Notes: generated by a model from the letters alone, not told the origin. DNA of 64,000 nt from Berghia stephanieae (GCA_034508935.3 CM067451.1:38103809-38167808); one strand, 5' to 3'; counted from the stretch's first letter, positions 10,098 to 22,145 are shown. Program-made: numbers and translations.

Positions 10098-10587
10098 GTA
10101 AGGAGTATGAATGAATAATTTGTTACTATATAATGATTGTGTATTTATCATGATTCCTTAGTATGAGATTGAGGTCAGTCAAATTTTTGGATATCATCGG
10201 AGATAGAGATATTTTGGTGGCCAAATTTGACAATTCTTATTCTTTGTTTGAGGCCTAAACTTTAGGACAAGATTGGTAAAGCTGACTGATAATTTGTTAA
10301 GATATGATGTTTAGCTGTTGTGACATCTAATTATTATAATACTGATTAAACATGGTAAAAGTATACTGATGAAATTGATGTGTAATCAGTATCAGGTAGA
10401 CTTGGATCTTATCCGTACATTTACTTACCTGTGAATAAACGAATTATCAGTGGATAAATGGGTAATTTAATAATAGTATAAAATAACGGTTGGAAGCATA
10501 TACTGCTCATTGAGAATATTAGGAGTGAAAGTTGTGGGAATGCCAACTTGAAATTCTTAATACACATCTATGGTAATGCGATCGTAT

Positions 10588-10785
10588 AGGATTAATTCTG
10601 ACAAATCAGTGTGTGATGGACCTTATTTATTATTCCAAACAAAAATAAATAGTCCACTGTGTGTGTGAAAAATGTATTTCTTATTTTAATCCAGAGACAA
10701 GTTCTACTGAAATTGACAAACCGCTTTCGTTTTGTCCAAAAATTTTTTTACTAAAGACTGTTGAAAAATAAGCACAGAAACCGTG
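10588..10785 (+). repeat. 196-bp dispersed repeat, copy 2 of 2
   Basis: About 95% the same as 5102-5297, starting AGGATTAATTCTGACA and ending at CCGTG. Its left border differs from copy 1 immediately before the AGG, which defines one end of the repeat. Confidence 0.75.
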
Positions 10786-11158
10786 ATCCATTTAATTCAA
10801 AAACTTGATGCTGTTGGTAGTGGTGATACTGTAAATAAAACAGATACTATAATGGACTGCAGCGTTAAATTTAAAAAATGTGAATGTTGGAATCTGCGCA
10901 GTAAATTGCAAGAAAGTGTACATGAAAGTGTTAATTTTAAACTCTAATAAAGGATTTATATTCTCAAATTCATGTGTTAGAGGAGAAATTAATAATTAAA
11001 GAAGTTAACGAAAAAAAATGTTTGACAAAATTTCAAGGATCATTTGTATAGGTATTATATTGATTTATTAGATCACAAAACACTTTCAATATTTAGCGTT
11101 GTTTTATTGCAGATTGAATTGTAAATGTTCTAAGACATTTTCTGTTTAAAATTTTCAG

Positions 11159-12055
11159 GTACATTCCTGGTTCTACAAACTCTATCCACGACAAATTGTG
11201 ACAACTTCGCAGTTCCAGCATCGTTGCCAAAATGTTTTTATAGAGGCAAGCAGACATTGTGGACTTGCATATACCAATTTTATGGATGTGCAAGTTGACT
11301 TCAATTGGATATCTGAATTGTTGACGAAATTGGGCCTTACCAAAGCCATTTTGCATAGTGAAAATTCTGGATTTAAACCACAAACAGACCTTATTGTGAC
11401 GAATGATTTTATATTTGCATTGGAAAATGTGCGATCGAGGGAGCACCTTTCCAATGGTTTCCTGGATTTTTGGGTTCAAGTGTTTCTTAAGCCATCTGGA
11501 ACTGTTATGACAAAGGCTAAAGTTCTGTATCATTTATCCCTTTTAAGGAGAAATATTAAAGCACTGAAAGGCAAAACAGATAAAGAAGAGGAGCTTTTGA
11601 ACCGGCCATTTGGGTTAAATATAAGACAAAAAGTAACATCTAAGAATATCAATCAAAATAAAGTAACGGCTAAGGCTGAGATGAGTCCACCAAAAGAAAA
11701 GGTAAAACAAAATAAAAATGTCACAGTAAAAGATGATAAGTTTGGGTTGCGCATAGCATTGGAGGAATTAAAAGAACAGAAAAAAAAATATATTATTCAA
11801 AAGAATGAAATACATAAATTGTCAAATGATTTACAAGCTCTCTCAAGAAATAGAAAAGAAGTAAAGAGTAAATGCATCCAGACAAAAATTATTGATGTAA
11901 ATGCCATTCAGTCAGAGGCTAAGAAATTAAAGGAAATGAATTTGTCACTTGTTGACTGTCTTGATAAATTAAAAGAAAAATTAAACGAACAGGAGAATGT
12001 AATTATAAAATTAAAAAGCCAGATCAAGGGGAGGTGCTCCGTCCCTGGCAGCTGA
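11159..12055 (+). CDS. Long open exon of an unrecognised coiled-coil protein
   Basis: After the acceptor ATTTTCAG (11151-11158) the frame VHSWFYKLYPRQIVTTSQF... stays open for about 298 codons, far more than expected by chance in this AT-rich DNA. Residues 1-150 look globular, with a segment DFWVQVFLKPSGTVM. The rest is Lys/Glu-rich with heptad-like spacing (LEELKEQKKKYIIQKNEIHK, KLKEMNLSLVDCLDKLKEK), which predicts a coiled coil. The last codons (GRCSVPGS) may lie beyond an insertion point, because similar coiled sequence reappears at 22146-22356 and 24627-24800. No family could be named. A transposon-encoded accessory protein and a host gene are both possible. Confidence 0.45.
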   Translation, partial: VHSWFYKLYPRQIVTTSQFQHRCQNVFIEASRHCGLAYTNFMDVQVDFNWISELLTKLGLTKAILHSENSGFKPQTDLIVTNDFIFALENVRSREHLSNGFLDFWVQVFLKPSGTVMTKAKVLYHLSLLRRNIKALKGKTDKEEELLNRPFGLNIRQKVTSKNINQNKVTAKAEMSPPKEKVKQNKNVTVKDDKFGLRIALEELKEQKKKYIIQKNEIHKLSNDLQALSRNRKEVKSKCIQTKIIDVNAIQSEAKKLKEMNLSLVDCLDKLKEKLNEQENVIIKLKSQIKGRCSVPGS

Positions 12056-12059
12056 CCAA

Positions 12060-13196
12060 AGTCGAAAAAATAAAAAAATTTGGCATGTTTTTTTCTTTGT
12101 GAAAAAAGGTATTTTGATATCTGAAGAGTGTGTTTTATAAACTCATTAGCTCGAAAAATATTTATAAAAGTGTGAAAAACGAGTTTATATTAGGGTATGG
12201 TGAGCAAAAATAAATTGGTTTGGTCTTGGTTTGACTAAAACTGCCCCTAGTTACACCTTCTCTATCTTTGTTCAATCTCCGATAATCCCTTTTATTTGGT
12301 ATGAATAGAAAGGTGAAAAAATCGCCAATCTGGCAAATCACAACTTCAGAATATAAATATAACTGCTAGTGAGATGTGAAGAGACAAAGGTTGCCGTTTT
12401 TTTAGTATTTCCTCGCACCTGATTGGCTCTAGTAGGACGATGTGTCATTTCATTGGCTCGTGACTGCCCCGGAGAGCAACATGTGGCCCACAATGCATTA
12501 CGTTTATTTACGTTTCGCTATCGACTCGCTCATTGACGCCATTTTGTATCGCTTTGATTTCAAGTCTTTTCATACAATTTTTATCAATTCCTTATTACAT
12601 TTCGTCGTTTTTCTCTGGAAAAAGTTAAGTGAATGAGTGAAAAATAGTCATACCAATCTTTATTCTATATGTTTGGACGTTTTGTGTTGTGTCAGGAACG
12701 GAATTATCATCGAAATGCATAGACTTGTGTCGTGTTAGTGTTGTGTCTTTGTTGTTACTGTTACTGTTACTTTATCGATTGGTTGATCTCACTCCAACAA
12801 TCAAGAGTACGCTTCAACAACAGCAAAACAAACTGTCCTTTCATGTAATGCTGGTGCTTAGTCTAATTCTAGTAATGATCAATGTTATTTATTTCAAGTT
12901 CGAAGAAATCAATTATCAATGATGGCTTGAATTTCCAAGGACAGCTCTGGCTCTGGCTTTCAATTTTGTTCTGAAACTGAAACGCTTGAAAGGTGTAATC
13001 AGCTGACAAGCTGACCTTACTCCAAATATCGATTTGGGGGAGATGGGATTGCATTGCTTACTCTTGTCTTTTTTTTAGTGTGTGAGTGTGTGTGTGGGAG
13101 GGTGGGGGGGGGGGGGGGGGGGGTACTGGCCATTCATGATTATAATTTCCCTTCGTGTCTGTTATAAGTGGATATAAAATAATTCACATTAAAATT

Positions 13197-13233
<37 letters not shown>

Positions 13234-13237
13234 ACTC

Positions 13238-13282
<45 letters not shown>

Positions 13283-13300
13283 GTCTTTTGATAACAAATA
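12060..13300. other. No gene recognised; (TC)n tract at 13198-13279 and G-run near 13104
   Basis: AT-rich sequence left of the MULE transposase gene. It holds a G homopolymer (about 13104-13122) and a long (TC)n microsatellite. Part of it probably belongs to the 5' end of the MULE element, whose termini I could not fix. Confidence 0.5.
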
Positions 13301-13418
13301 GACAAAACTCAATTTGAGAAGAATGGAGCCAATTTATCTTTGTTGGTTTTTAGGTTTCATGTGCACTCTCATATCTTTTTCTTTTTTTCCCCTGTCTAAC
13401 AGATGGCCCCTACTCGAC

Positions 13419-13462
13419 GACCTCGTACTAAAGTCAGCGCGACCTCGTACTAAAGTCAGCGC
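13419..13462. repeat. 22-bp tandem duplication in the MULE first exon
   Basis: Two perfect 22-bp copies lie side by side at 13419-13440 and 13441-13462. Because 22 is not a multiple of three, the frame opened at 13403 stops shortly after. Reading across one copy only would give a continuous Arg/Lys-rich N-terminus. Confidence 0.85.
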
Positions 13463-14085
13463 AGCACAGAGAAATAGAATGAAGGCTCTAACTCAGGCTC
13501 GGCTGCGAAAGCAACAAGAATCAATCCCTGCCCCTACCGAACCTGAGGAAACTATTTCTTCTGAGGCTGCTACTCTCGACTCCTCTCACACAGTTCCCAC
13601 CCTTCCAATCACCTGCATCCCAGCCTTCCACCTCCAACACATCACCAATTTCAGCGTCCAAACGCAAATTGGAATATTTTAGAAGTGACAGGACAATCCC
13701 ATCATCATCATCATCACCATCACCTCTGCCGACAACAATCATAGACCTGAACTGTCTGCAGCCATTATTCACATGCATGCCCTGTTCATTTTGTTCGTCC
13801 GAGTCTTTAGTTCTCAGAGAAGGTTCTGGCAGCAAAGCTTTTGCTGTTCATTTGCAGCTTGTGTGCCAGTTGTGTGGTGAGGTCAACAATTCAGTGAACA
13901 CTACACAACCCTCTGAATCTGAGTCCAGTATCAACAGATCGGTCGTTGCTACAGGTCTCACCATGGGGGTGGGTCATGCTGGCATCCAACGCCTTAGTGA
14001 GGGACTCGGCATGCCAGGCATTCACCATAGACACTATTTTAACCCTATTTTCACCCCTTGAAAACGCATCCTATTTTATGCTTTT

Positions 14086-14232
14086 GGGGTGCAGATGCAC
14101 CCCCTAACAGGCACATAGAAAAAATCAGGAATATTCCGATTTTCATCCTGTGGGGTGCAACTGCACCCCCTAATATTTTAGTAGCAAATTAGAGAAACCT
14201 CCTGTTTTACTCTTTGGGGTGCAAATGCACCC
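14086..14232. promoter_or_regulatory. Left subterminal palindrome cluster of piggyBac 1
   Basis: Three copies of the palindrome GGGGTGCnnnTGCACCCC lie at 14086-14103, 14152-14169 and 14216-14232 (the last loses its final C). Matching copies sit at the right end. Regular palindromes just inside transposon ends are often transposase binding sites. That role is inferred here. Confidence 0.75.
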
Positions 14233-14906
14233 ATCTTTACATCACTAGTTTCTATACATTTTATACTATTTTGACTTATTACTGAATAGAGACAAAACTC
14301 CACCAACTTATTCGGCAACATATTCAAAAATTATCTGGCAACTTATTAGAATTATTCACCACATTCCTGTTCCTGGATTCCTCCTTTTCTCTTAACACCA
14401 TTCAAAACACAAGGCTGACCTGACTTTCAATCTAACAACATCCTGATTAGGTAAGTAAATACCATTTTTAAAGTATGATTCTAAGCTTTGTTTTACCACT
14501 TAATATACTTTACAAAATCTAGATCTTATCAAAATGTAAGCTTTAACTGATTCCTGTAAATATGAAGATCCCAAAAATGTAAAGCTATAATCTAGATCTA
14601 CATTGTTTTGTCACTCACCATTGTTATTTGTAATGCTGTCAAACCCTATACTATAAAAACTGTTGAAAATCATTAGTATACACATGCTTTATAATTTATA
14701 ATACATATTGATACCATTAATTGCAATTCTGTCAAAACATATAAAAACTGTTGGAAAACTTTAGTATCCATGCTTTATAATTTATAATACATATATCATC
14801 ATCATCTTTTAAATTGCAAATGCTTGTATCCAGATCTAATAGATTTATTAAAACCTTGAAATGTGTTATCTATTCTTGCAGGGCATGTTTATGATTATAA
14901 AGATAA

Positions 14907-17253
14907 ATGGCAAGTTCTAGGACTAATCTGTTTGAGCGCTTCGACAATGAACAAGAGGAATTGGTATACACTGAGCTTCAGCCTGTTGCCCAACAACCAA
15001 GTTCTTCATCTGATGTTGGTGGTGATATGGATGAATTACTGGATGATATGGGAGAAAGCAGAGATGGTGAGTTGGTTTTTTTGTGTGCTTACTTTCATTG
15101 ACACTATAGCAGATTTTACTTTATAACGAGAGGAAGTACAATTTTCAGTGTATCAATCCTGCATTTTATTTCAAAATTCCCTTGATTTATTATTATGATG
15201 ATGTCATAGATGTCCTGAATGGTGTGAATAATGATTGAAGGTTTCGATTGTCAGGCTTAATTGCATTTAAATCACGATTCTACCGTGTGCAGTTTTCATC
15301 TAGAGATAAGTAACTGTGATGCGTCTCGAGCAGCACCACAACTAATCTCTAGGTGAAAACTGCAACAGTCAGTTCAAAACTGACACATGTTCTTAGATTA
15401 GAGTTTGGTTCTGGTGAAACCTAATCTTGTCGTTAAGGGGTAAAGGATATGATGAGGAGAAGGATCAATATAAAAGCAATACTAATAATATACATTTCAC
15501 CAATTTTCATCAGATCCAGATATTAATTGGACTCCAGATGATGATGAACTTGAAGCTGATGACAATGCACACTCATCCGATGAAAGGAGCGACGGGGAGG
15601 AATATCCCGAGATCCTGAACCAATCAGCCCCAGAAATAGAAGTTGACGAAGAAGAGGAAGACAGTGATGAAACTCATTTGGGTAATTCTGTATCATTGCC
15701 AGCATCTAGCAATGTAGTTTTGAGCAAAAAGGGGGATATTATGTGGAGTAAGGTACCGGTGTCCCAGGTTGGGAGAACACCTACAAGAAATGTTTTTAGG
15801 CCTCCCAAGTCCAACGTAAGACATCCGGCAAAGATAGATTCAATTGTGTCAGCCTTTAAGATGATTTTCACTGCACAAATAATTAGTGATATTGTGAAGA
15901 TGACAAACTTAGAAGGAACAAGAAATGAAGGTGTGCAGTGGAAGAATGTAGATGTTATAGAAATGACAGCATTGCTAGGCCTTTTTATTCATTTGGGTGC
16001 GAGAAAGCTTGGTCTTCTAGCAGTGGCAAAGATATGGAGAGGAGCTTCGGCAGACAATGTTGCAATATGCACAATGAGCATGAAACGATTTGTAAAACTC
16101 TGCATCAACTTGCGCTTTGATGATAAAAGGACACATGCTATCAGGCGAGTTAGGGATATATTTTCACCAATTAGGGATCTCATGAACAAAATCAACAAGA
16201 ATTTGCAACTTTCATACATTCCCTCAGACTGCGTAACTATAGATGAACAGCTTGTTCCGTGGAGAGGACGGTGCCCATTCTTGCAATACTTACCGAGCAA
16301 GCCAGATAAGTATGGGATGAAACTCTTTCACATATGTGACAGCAAAACAGCTTACCCTCTCCAAATGATACCGTACCTGGGTAAACATGGAGAAAGGAAA
16401 ACAAACCTTGGGAGGGAGACTGTAAAGGAACTGGTAGATCCTTACCATAAAACTGGCAGGAACGTTACATGTGACAATTTTTTTTACTGATTTAGAATTA
16501 GCAGAGCACTTGTCTAGAAGAGGTTTGTCAATAGTGGGGACAGTCAGGAGAAATAAGTCATTTCTACCATCATCGTTTCAGACAGGAAAAGAACTTGAGA
16601 AATTTGACAGTGCCTTCCTATTCAAAGATGGTGCAAGCATTGTGGCACACAAATCTACCCACAAGAAACATGTTGTTGTACTGAGTACGATGCATCATTC
16701 TCCTGACATCGACCAAGGAACGAAAAAGAAGCCAGTGATGGTGAGATATTATAATAAAACCAAAGGAGGAGTCGACACATTTGACTACATGTGCCACAGT
16801 TTTTCTTGTAAAAGGAAATCAAGAAGATGGCCCATGGTCCAGTTTTACAACTTGCTGGATACAGCAGCTGTGGCAGCCCATATTTTATACAAGACTGTTC
16901 ATCCAGAAGACACCAAATCATACAAAGACAGGGGCCATTTCAACGAACTGTTAGCAAAGGAACTTCTTTTTGAACATTTGACAAGAAGAATGACAATGTC
17001 GAAAACAACAAGACGGGTGAAATTATCATATGAAATAATAAAGATGGAATGGAATCTCAATGATGAAAGAGAATCAGCAACAAGACCTGAGATTGAAGGA
17101 CAGAGAAAGAGGAAAGCATCAAGCCAAGGAAGATGTGAAATGTGTCCGAGGAAGAAGGACAGAAAAATAAGGGAAACTTGTTCAAAATGTAAGGCATTTG
17201 CTTGCAAAGACCACAGTAAAAGCTACAAAGTGTGTGACCATTGTTCAGAATAG
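14907..17253 (+). pseudogene. piggyBac 1 transposase, one intron, one frameshift
   Basis: Exon 1, 14907-15066 (MASSRTNLFERFDNEQEEL..., donor GTGAGT), joins exon 2, starting 15514 after TTTTCATCAG, with the codon G+AT restored. Exon 2 runs through an acidic region, the DDE_Tnp_1_7 domain and a C-terminal Cys/His-rich finger (17131-17250, CEMCPRKKD...CSKCKAFACKDH). The three catalytic Asp codons are visible at 16242 (TIDEQ), 16473 (CDNFF) and 16774 (GGVDTFD). An eight-T run at 16478-16485 has one T too many for the family reading DNFFT and shifts the frame. This is either a true inactivating change or a homopolymer error. The rest of the frame is open to the stop at 17253. A signal AATAAA lies at 17527-17532. 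Confidence 0.85.
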
Positions 17254-17526
17254 ATTTGTACAGTGTAAGTATAGGTCGATAGCAAGATTGAGATGGTGAG
17301 GAAAATTTTAACCATAAGTATGAGTACATGTCATATGGTATTGTGCTGACAGCGATTGATGACAAGAAATTGGACATACAATGATTGATGTTTTATTTTG
17401 ATTTGTTCTACTGTATAGAATTGAGTGTACTGTAGGTACATGTTTGAACCTTTTTGTTTTTAGTTTGAAAGTTTTCAATGAAATTCAATAATTAAACCCA
17501 CTAATTTGTTTGTTTTTCGATTTCCA

Positions 17527-17532
17527 AATAAA
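17527..17532 (+). promoter_or_regulatory. Polyadenylation signal of piggyBac 1 transposase
   Basis: AATAAA about 270 bases after the transposase stop codon and inside the element. Confidence 0.5.
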
Positions 17533-17741
17533 ACGATTGATTGCCTATTGCTAGTCAAAAATATTGTCCTTCATTCTATTTCAAAATTGTGAAAACACAG
17601 TGGAACACTGACAAATGACTATATATCTAACAATACAAACATGCTGTACCTACTCACTTATCATCTTGGAAATTACATATGGTGTGCATTAGCAGCATAA
17701 AAAAAATATAATTGACAAACTCATATATGACTAAATAAAAT

Positions 17742-18037
17742 ACAGAGCTTTTATATAGCACGATATCCACCGAGGTGCTCAAAGCGCTTTACAAGGGGTC
17801 CCAGACCAACAGCAACACACAACATAAGACGAGACAAGCAGCCTGTTAGGCGCGATACAATTTTGGTGAGGACAAGGACCGCCAGTGTACTTGGTTTTAC
17901 ACATGAGTGGGGTGTGGAAAATGTGTGTAAAGACCATTTCCCAAGGAGTCAACTTTGCACCGCCAGAGCGGGATTCGAACCCCTGACCTTCCGATCACGA
18001 GTCGTAGCGTCTACCACTACCACTAGACTACAAACCC
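17742..18037 (-). repeat. SINE family S, near full-length, inside piggyBac 1
   Basis: On the minus strand the head has box A (TAGTCTAGTGGTAG) and a perfect box B (GGTTCGAATCC). It is followed by the family body and the end CTATATAAAAGCTC. It is diverged from the other copies, for example GAGTGGGGTGTGGAAAATG in place of the usual block. Confidence 0.85.
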
Positions 18038-18380
18038 ACACACTATACATGTGTATATATATATATATATATATATGGATTCAAACTCACGCAGTATAAG
18101 AACATTACATACAATCTAACACAAATATATACAGGCAGTTTATAAAAAATGTGGGCCTTCTTTATTGAAAATCACATAAATTACAATTAGTAATGCATAA
18201 CTTGTGACGATAAGAAGAAATCCATATTTAGCCATGGTCAGAGGCCTATATTTTGGTTATTCTGCCAATTAGGTGTGGGCAACCTTGAGTACATATCAAA
18301 AAGTATCTTATTTATAATAATCTACACCAGAAAATGGTAATTTATATGGCCAGTTGCTATTCTACTATAGACAAATACAT

Positions 18381-18650
18381 GGGGTGCATATGCACCCCAA
18401 AGGATGAAATAGGAGGTTTCTCGTTATTTTCTCTTTGTTTATTAGGGGTGCAATTGCACCCCAAAAGCGTAAAATCTCAAATTCCATGGGAGGTCTTCTG
18501 GTGTGAGTAAACGATGCACGTGAGAGGTGTAAAATTTGGGGAGGTGATTTAAGGGTCAATTTAGGAAAAGTCACAAAATTTCAGGTTTATAGGTCAAAAA
18601 TTGTAGATTTTAGAGCCAAAAAACATAGCATTGGGGTGCGTTTGCACCCC
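18381..18650. promoter_or_regulatory. Right subterminal palindrome cluster of piggyBac 1
   Basis: Three GGGGTGCnnnTGCACCCC palindromes at 18381-18398, 18445-18462 and 18633-18650. Six copies in all flank the element symmetrically, with variable central bases (AGA, AAC, AAA, ATA, AAT, GTT). Confidence 0.75.
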
Positions 18651-19027
18651 AGAGGTGAAAATAGGGATAATCATGTATCTGCAATAATGCAACATATGCC
18701 AAGCATTGAAAGGGTTATCCTCACACTTTCTCGTGAGAAAGTGCGCCACCACTATAGAGACAACATCCCTGGTGCTTTTCATGAGGATGGCACATTGGAT
18801 ATCGCTGTCTCATTTGATGGAAGCTGGCCGAAAAGAGTGCACACATCCAAACTTGGTTTTGGTGCGGTAATCGACCTTGCAACTGGGCTTGTGGTTGATT
18901 TTCATGTGCTGTCGCTACATTGTCAGGTGAGTTTTATACATATGTGTCATCCTTCTCCTTATCTTTTCTCTCTATTACTGTCACTGCTGCTTTTTTTAAA
19001 AAATTGTGCCTCAATCTCCATCTAATG

Positions 19028-19090
19028 GTGACGCAGTGGCATAAGCATTGGATTCATAACCAAAGAATGCATAACAGTCAGGGCAAGTTT
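19028..19090 (+). repeat. Decayed tRNA-Met-like SINE head in the MULE intron
   Basis: ACGCAGTGGCATAAGC resembles a D arm, and TTGGATTCATAACCAA forms an anticodon stem-loop with CAT. The T arm is degenerate. It lies between MULE coding parts at 18926 and 19414. Confidence 0.4.
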
Positions 19091-20880
19091 TTTTTACAAG
19101 GGTCTGTTCTTGGTTTACGGTTTTTGTAATATCCCAATTAGGGATTGTGTACTGTAATTTTATTTATATTTTCTACTTCAAACGTTTTCTTTCACTCGTT
19201 TAGATTCAAGCCACCAACTTGCATTACAATAAGTAATTTCTGAAATATGGTATAAATAACTAAGATTTCATTAGATTTTAGATACACAATGATGATTTGC
19301 AGTCTATTCAAAATCAATATTTTTCAATTGGGGTTTTAATGGTCCCCACAGAAAGATTTTCTTTTTCAATAGCCTTTATTTTTTCTTGACATTTCTCTTT
19401 CATATCAACCCAGGTCTGCGCCTCGACTGGAAGGCAGTTGGAAGGAGAGGAATTTATGAATTGGCAAAAAGAGCACCAGGCGGCAGGAAAGTGCCATATG
19501 AGGGCAGCTCTGGAGGGATGGAACCGGCAGCAGCATTGGTCCTGTGGAAGCGGTCCATAGACCACAACATGCGGTATAATACCCTTCTTTGTGATGGGGA
19601 CAGCAAGAGAACTGCCCTATGGTGACGCATTCCCAGTCACGAAAGAGGAATGCGTCAATCATGTCTCAAAGAGGCTCAACACTGGGTTGAGAACTTTGAA
19701 GGCCTCCCTGGCAAAAAAGTCCATCCACATTGGTGGAAATGCCAAAGGCAGTCTCAGTGATGTGAGTTTACTTTCAGTTTTCATTTGCATCATTTTTTTT
19801 TTTTTAATCCTTTTCAGGTCCTGATGCCAGAAGATGACAGTGTACCATTGACAAAGTGGTTTTTAGACCATTGTTCTCCTCAGTGCAAATCATTTTTGCA
19901 TTTTTGACTAAAGGATATTTTTTTTCTAGACTTGTCTATTTTGTATAGGTACTGAATTGATATTCGCACACAAGGCTTGAAAATTCAGTTTTCTAATATG
20001 AACATTATGATCTCACATTGCATTCAATTTATTGTATCATAGCGTTAGTATTAGGAATCCTGAGCATTGTTGAAAATTCACAGCTGAATTTGATATTTCG
20101 TCCAGTATTCAAGAAACATTCAATTCAATTATGGTTTGAAATATTTATGTTTTAAAATGCTAAAAGCAAGAGGGATAATTTGTTGTTTTTTTGTTTTTTC
20201 CTTCCTTTTTTATACAGCCCAAGATTGGTGTGTTCCAGTCGTACTACACCAAGACTGTACGTGGTAGCAACTCTTCAGTGGATGAAATGTCCCAAGCCAT
20301 TTGGAGAGCGTATTACCACTCGACTCAACAACACCACCGCTGTCCTGAAGGTGTAGAGTCCTGGTGTTGGTACCAAAGAGATTTGGCCAATGGCATCCAG
20401 GAACCTGTGCCAGGACCAAGGAAGCAAGCAACTTTCCTAAATGAAACTGTTGCTGAGCATGTGAGGGGTGTGTATGAAAGACTCACTGACCCCGCCTTGC
20501 TCAGCAGATGTTTGAAAGGAAAGACTCAAAATGCAAATGAAAGTCTGCACTCTCTCATTTGGCTCAGGTGCCCTAAGCATCTCTGGGCTGGGTACCAGAG
20601 AGTGTATATTGCTTGCCTCCTTGGTGTTGGTGAATTCAATATGGGGTCGATAGCAACACAATTATTTTTGAATGGTGTTGGGTGTAACTTGAATGAAAGG
20701 AGTTATGAGTCGGGACGGAGAAGAGATTGCAAGAGAGTAAGGAAAGCAGAGGAAGCGGTGAAGGGCGTTGCAAAGAGGAGACGAGAGAAGAGAAAGATGC
20801 CTCAGCAGTTGGAGAGAGAGAGATTGGAGACGTCTGAGGGGGGAGGGTTATATAGTTCAGGGGGTTTTAGTATTTTGTAG

Positions 20881-22140
20881 AGATGTTTATTTTCGTTTTG
20901 ATTTTTTTTTGGTTGTAGACTGCAGTTGTATTATTTCCTCACTTTATTATTATGAATTTTTTAATAGTTGGGTTTTTAAAAATACCAGATCATGTGTATT
21001 GATTATCATTACTAGTGTTCCCATTCAAAAAGGATTGTGTTGTTATCAGCCTCATATTCATAATGATATTATTTTTTTCTATTACTATTCTATTATTATT
21101 ATTTTCAGTTCATGGAAAAAAAACATGGTAGTGGTAGTAGTAGTAGTATTTTGATCAATGCATCATGGACAGCAATTATCTTTACACTTGTTTTCCAAAT
21201 TTTAAAGCTCTGTCTTAGATAGTTTTGAAAATATTCAATTATCAGTCATTTCACACAAATCATAGGTTTTTGAATGATTTTTTCACGAATCACAATGTTG
21301 GAAATAAATAAAAATTCACAATAGAAGTATTTCTATAAATGTATTATGTGTAGCACTTAGCTTTACACTTATAATATAAATTGCAGGACTCTATCTTTGT
21401 TTTTTTTTTCGAAATATTCCATTTTTTATCGTTTTTTTTTGTTTGTGTTTCATTAAAAACGGGTTTTCGTACAATTCAAGAAAAATATTTTAAATCACAT
21501 TAGAGGTATTTTTATAAATGCATAATTTGCAGCAGTTAGCTGTACACTTGTATTCCAAATTTCAAAGCTCTATCTTGGTTGGTTTTTTAAATATTCAATT
21601 TTTTATGTTTTATTGTTGTTTTACTCGAAATACGGGTTTTTGAATGATTTTTGCAATAAATGGCATGTTTTCTCAAAAACTAAATACATTTGTTTCATAT
21701 TTTACACACTTAATATGATATATATCTACTGTATTTCTGTGAAGGCTTTTGTTGGTATCTGTGATAGTTTTTGAGTTTTACTGGAAAGAGTAAAGTATAC
21801 CCCTAATTTTTTCATCCCCCACGTTTTGCTTGTACTTAAATGACTATAATTTTATTTCTATGCCAGATATCAACAAAAGCTCACACACATTTGCTAAGAG
21901 GGTGTAAATGATTAACTTCAAAAAATATAAGGTTATTTGTGCAGTATTTGTGGAGAAAAACTGCCATAACTGATATATTAGCAAAATCCAAGATGGCTAC
22001 CGCAGAGGCTGAAGATTTTTACCGAAATGCTCGGAACCACCTTATATGATGATTTTTTTGTTATTCATGGCCTCTGAAAGTCATAAACCTAGCAAATATG
22101 CTGAAGTGCAGATATTTTTCAATAGGGGTATGCCTCCCCA
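20881..22140. other. No gene; degenerate tandem repeat at about 21177-21660
   Basis: After the MULE stop the sequence is AT-rich. Three diverged tandem units of about 180-190 bp are recognisable by CTTTACACTTGTTTTCCAAA-like and GGTTTTTGAATGATTTTT blocks (starts near 21187, 21359 and 21548). They may belong to the MULE 3' end. Confidence 0.55.
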
Positions 22141-22145
22141 GAACA

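Larger units (their letters stand above)
14043..18666 (+). mobile_element. piggyBac element 1 (4624 bp), inserted in the MULE gene
   Basis: Perfect 13-bp inverted ends CCCTATTTTCACC (14043-14055) and GGTGAAAATAGGG (18654-18666). The target TTAA is at 14039-14042 on the left. The right copy (18667-18670) is ATAA, one substitution from TTAA. Removing the element and one target copy rejoins the MULE frame as HYFN|HVSAIMQHM. The element carries a piggyBac transposase gene with one intron and subterminal palindromes at both ends. A SINE (17742-18037) inserted later near its 3' side. Confidence 0.93.
13403..20880 (+). pseudogene. Mutator-like (MULE, PF20700-type) transposase gene, nested and broken
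   Basis: Coding parts are 13403-14042, 18671-18926 (donor GTGAGT), 19414-19761 (acceptor CCCAG, donor GTGAGT) and 20218-20880 (acceptor TACAG). The first part starts MAPTRRPRTKV and has a CMPCSFC...CQLCG zinc-like motif and GLGMPG. The second has the MULE core AVSFDGSWPKRVHTS. The third has the DGDSK and KEECVNHVSKRL motifs. The fourth has SWCWYQRDLA and KGKTQNANESLHSLIW with a basic tail. All are hallmarks of the Mutator-like transposase domain widespread in invertebrates. Breaks include a 22-bp tandem duplication (13419-13462) that shifts the frame after codon 13, frame changes near 13570-13620 and 19495, and another after DGDSK. A piggyBac element sits in codon Asn of HYFN. It is not functional. 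Confidence 0.85.

Noticed and set aside
5102-10785. The 196-bp direct repeats as a pair of long terminal repeats
   Set aside because: They lack TG...CA ends, a primer-binding site, a polypurine tract and any related coding sequence between them.
11093-11533. Minus-strand 146-residue frame
   Set aside because: It is the antisense shadow of the longer plus-strand exon, which has a good acceptor and coiled-coil composition.
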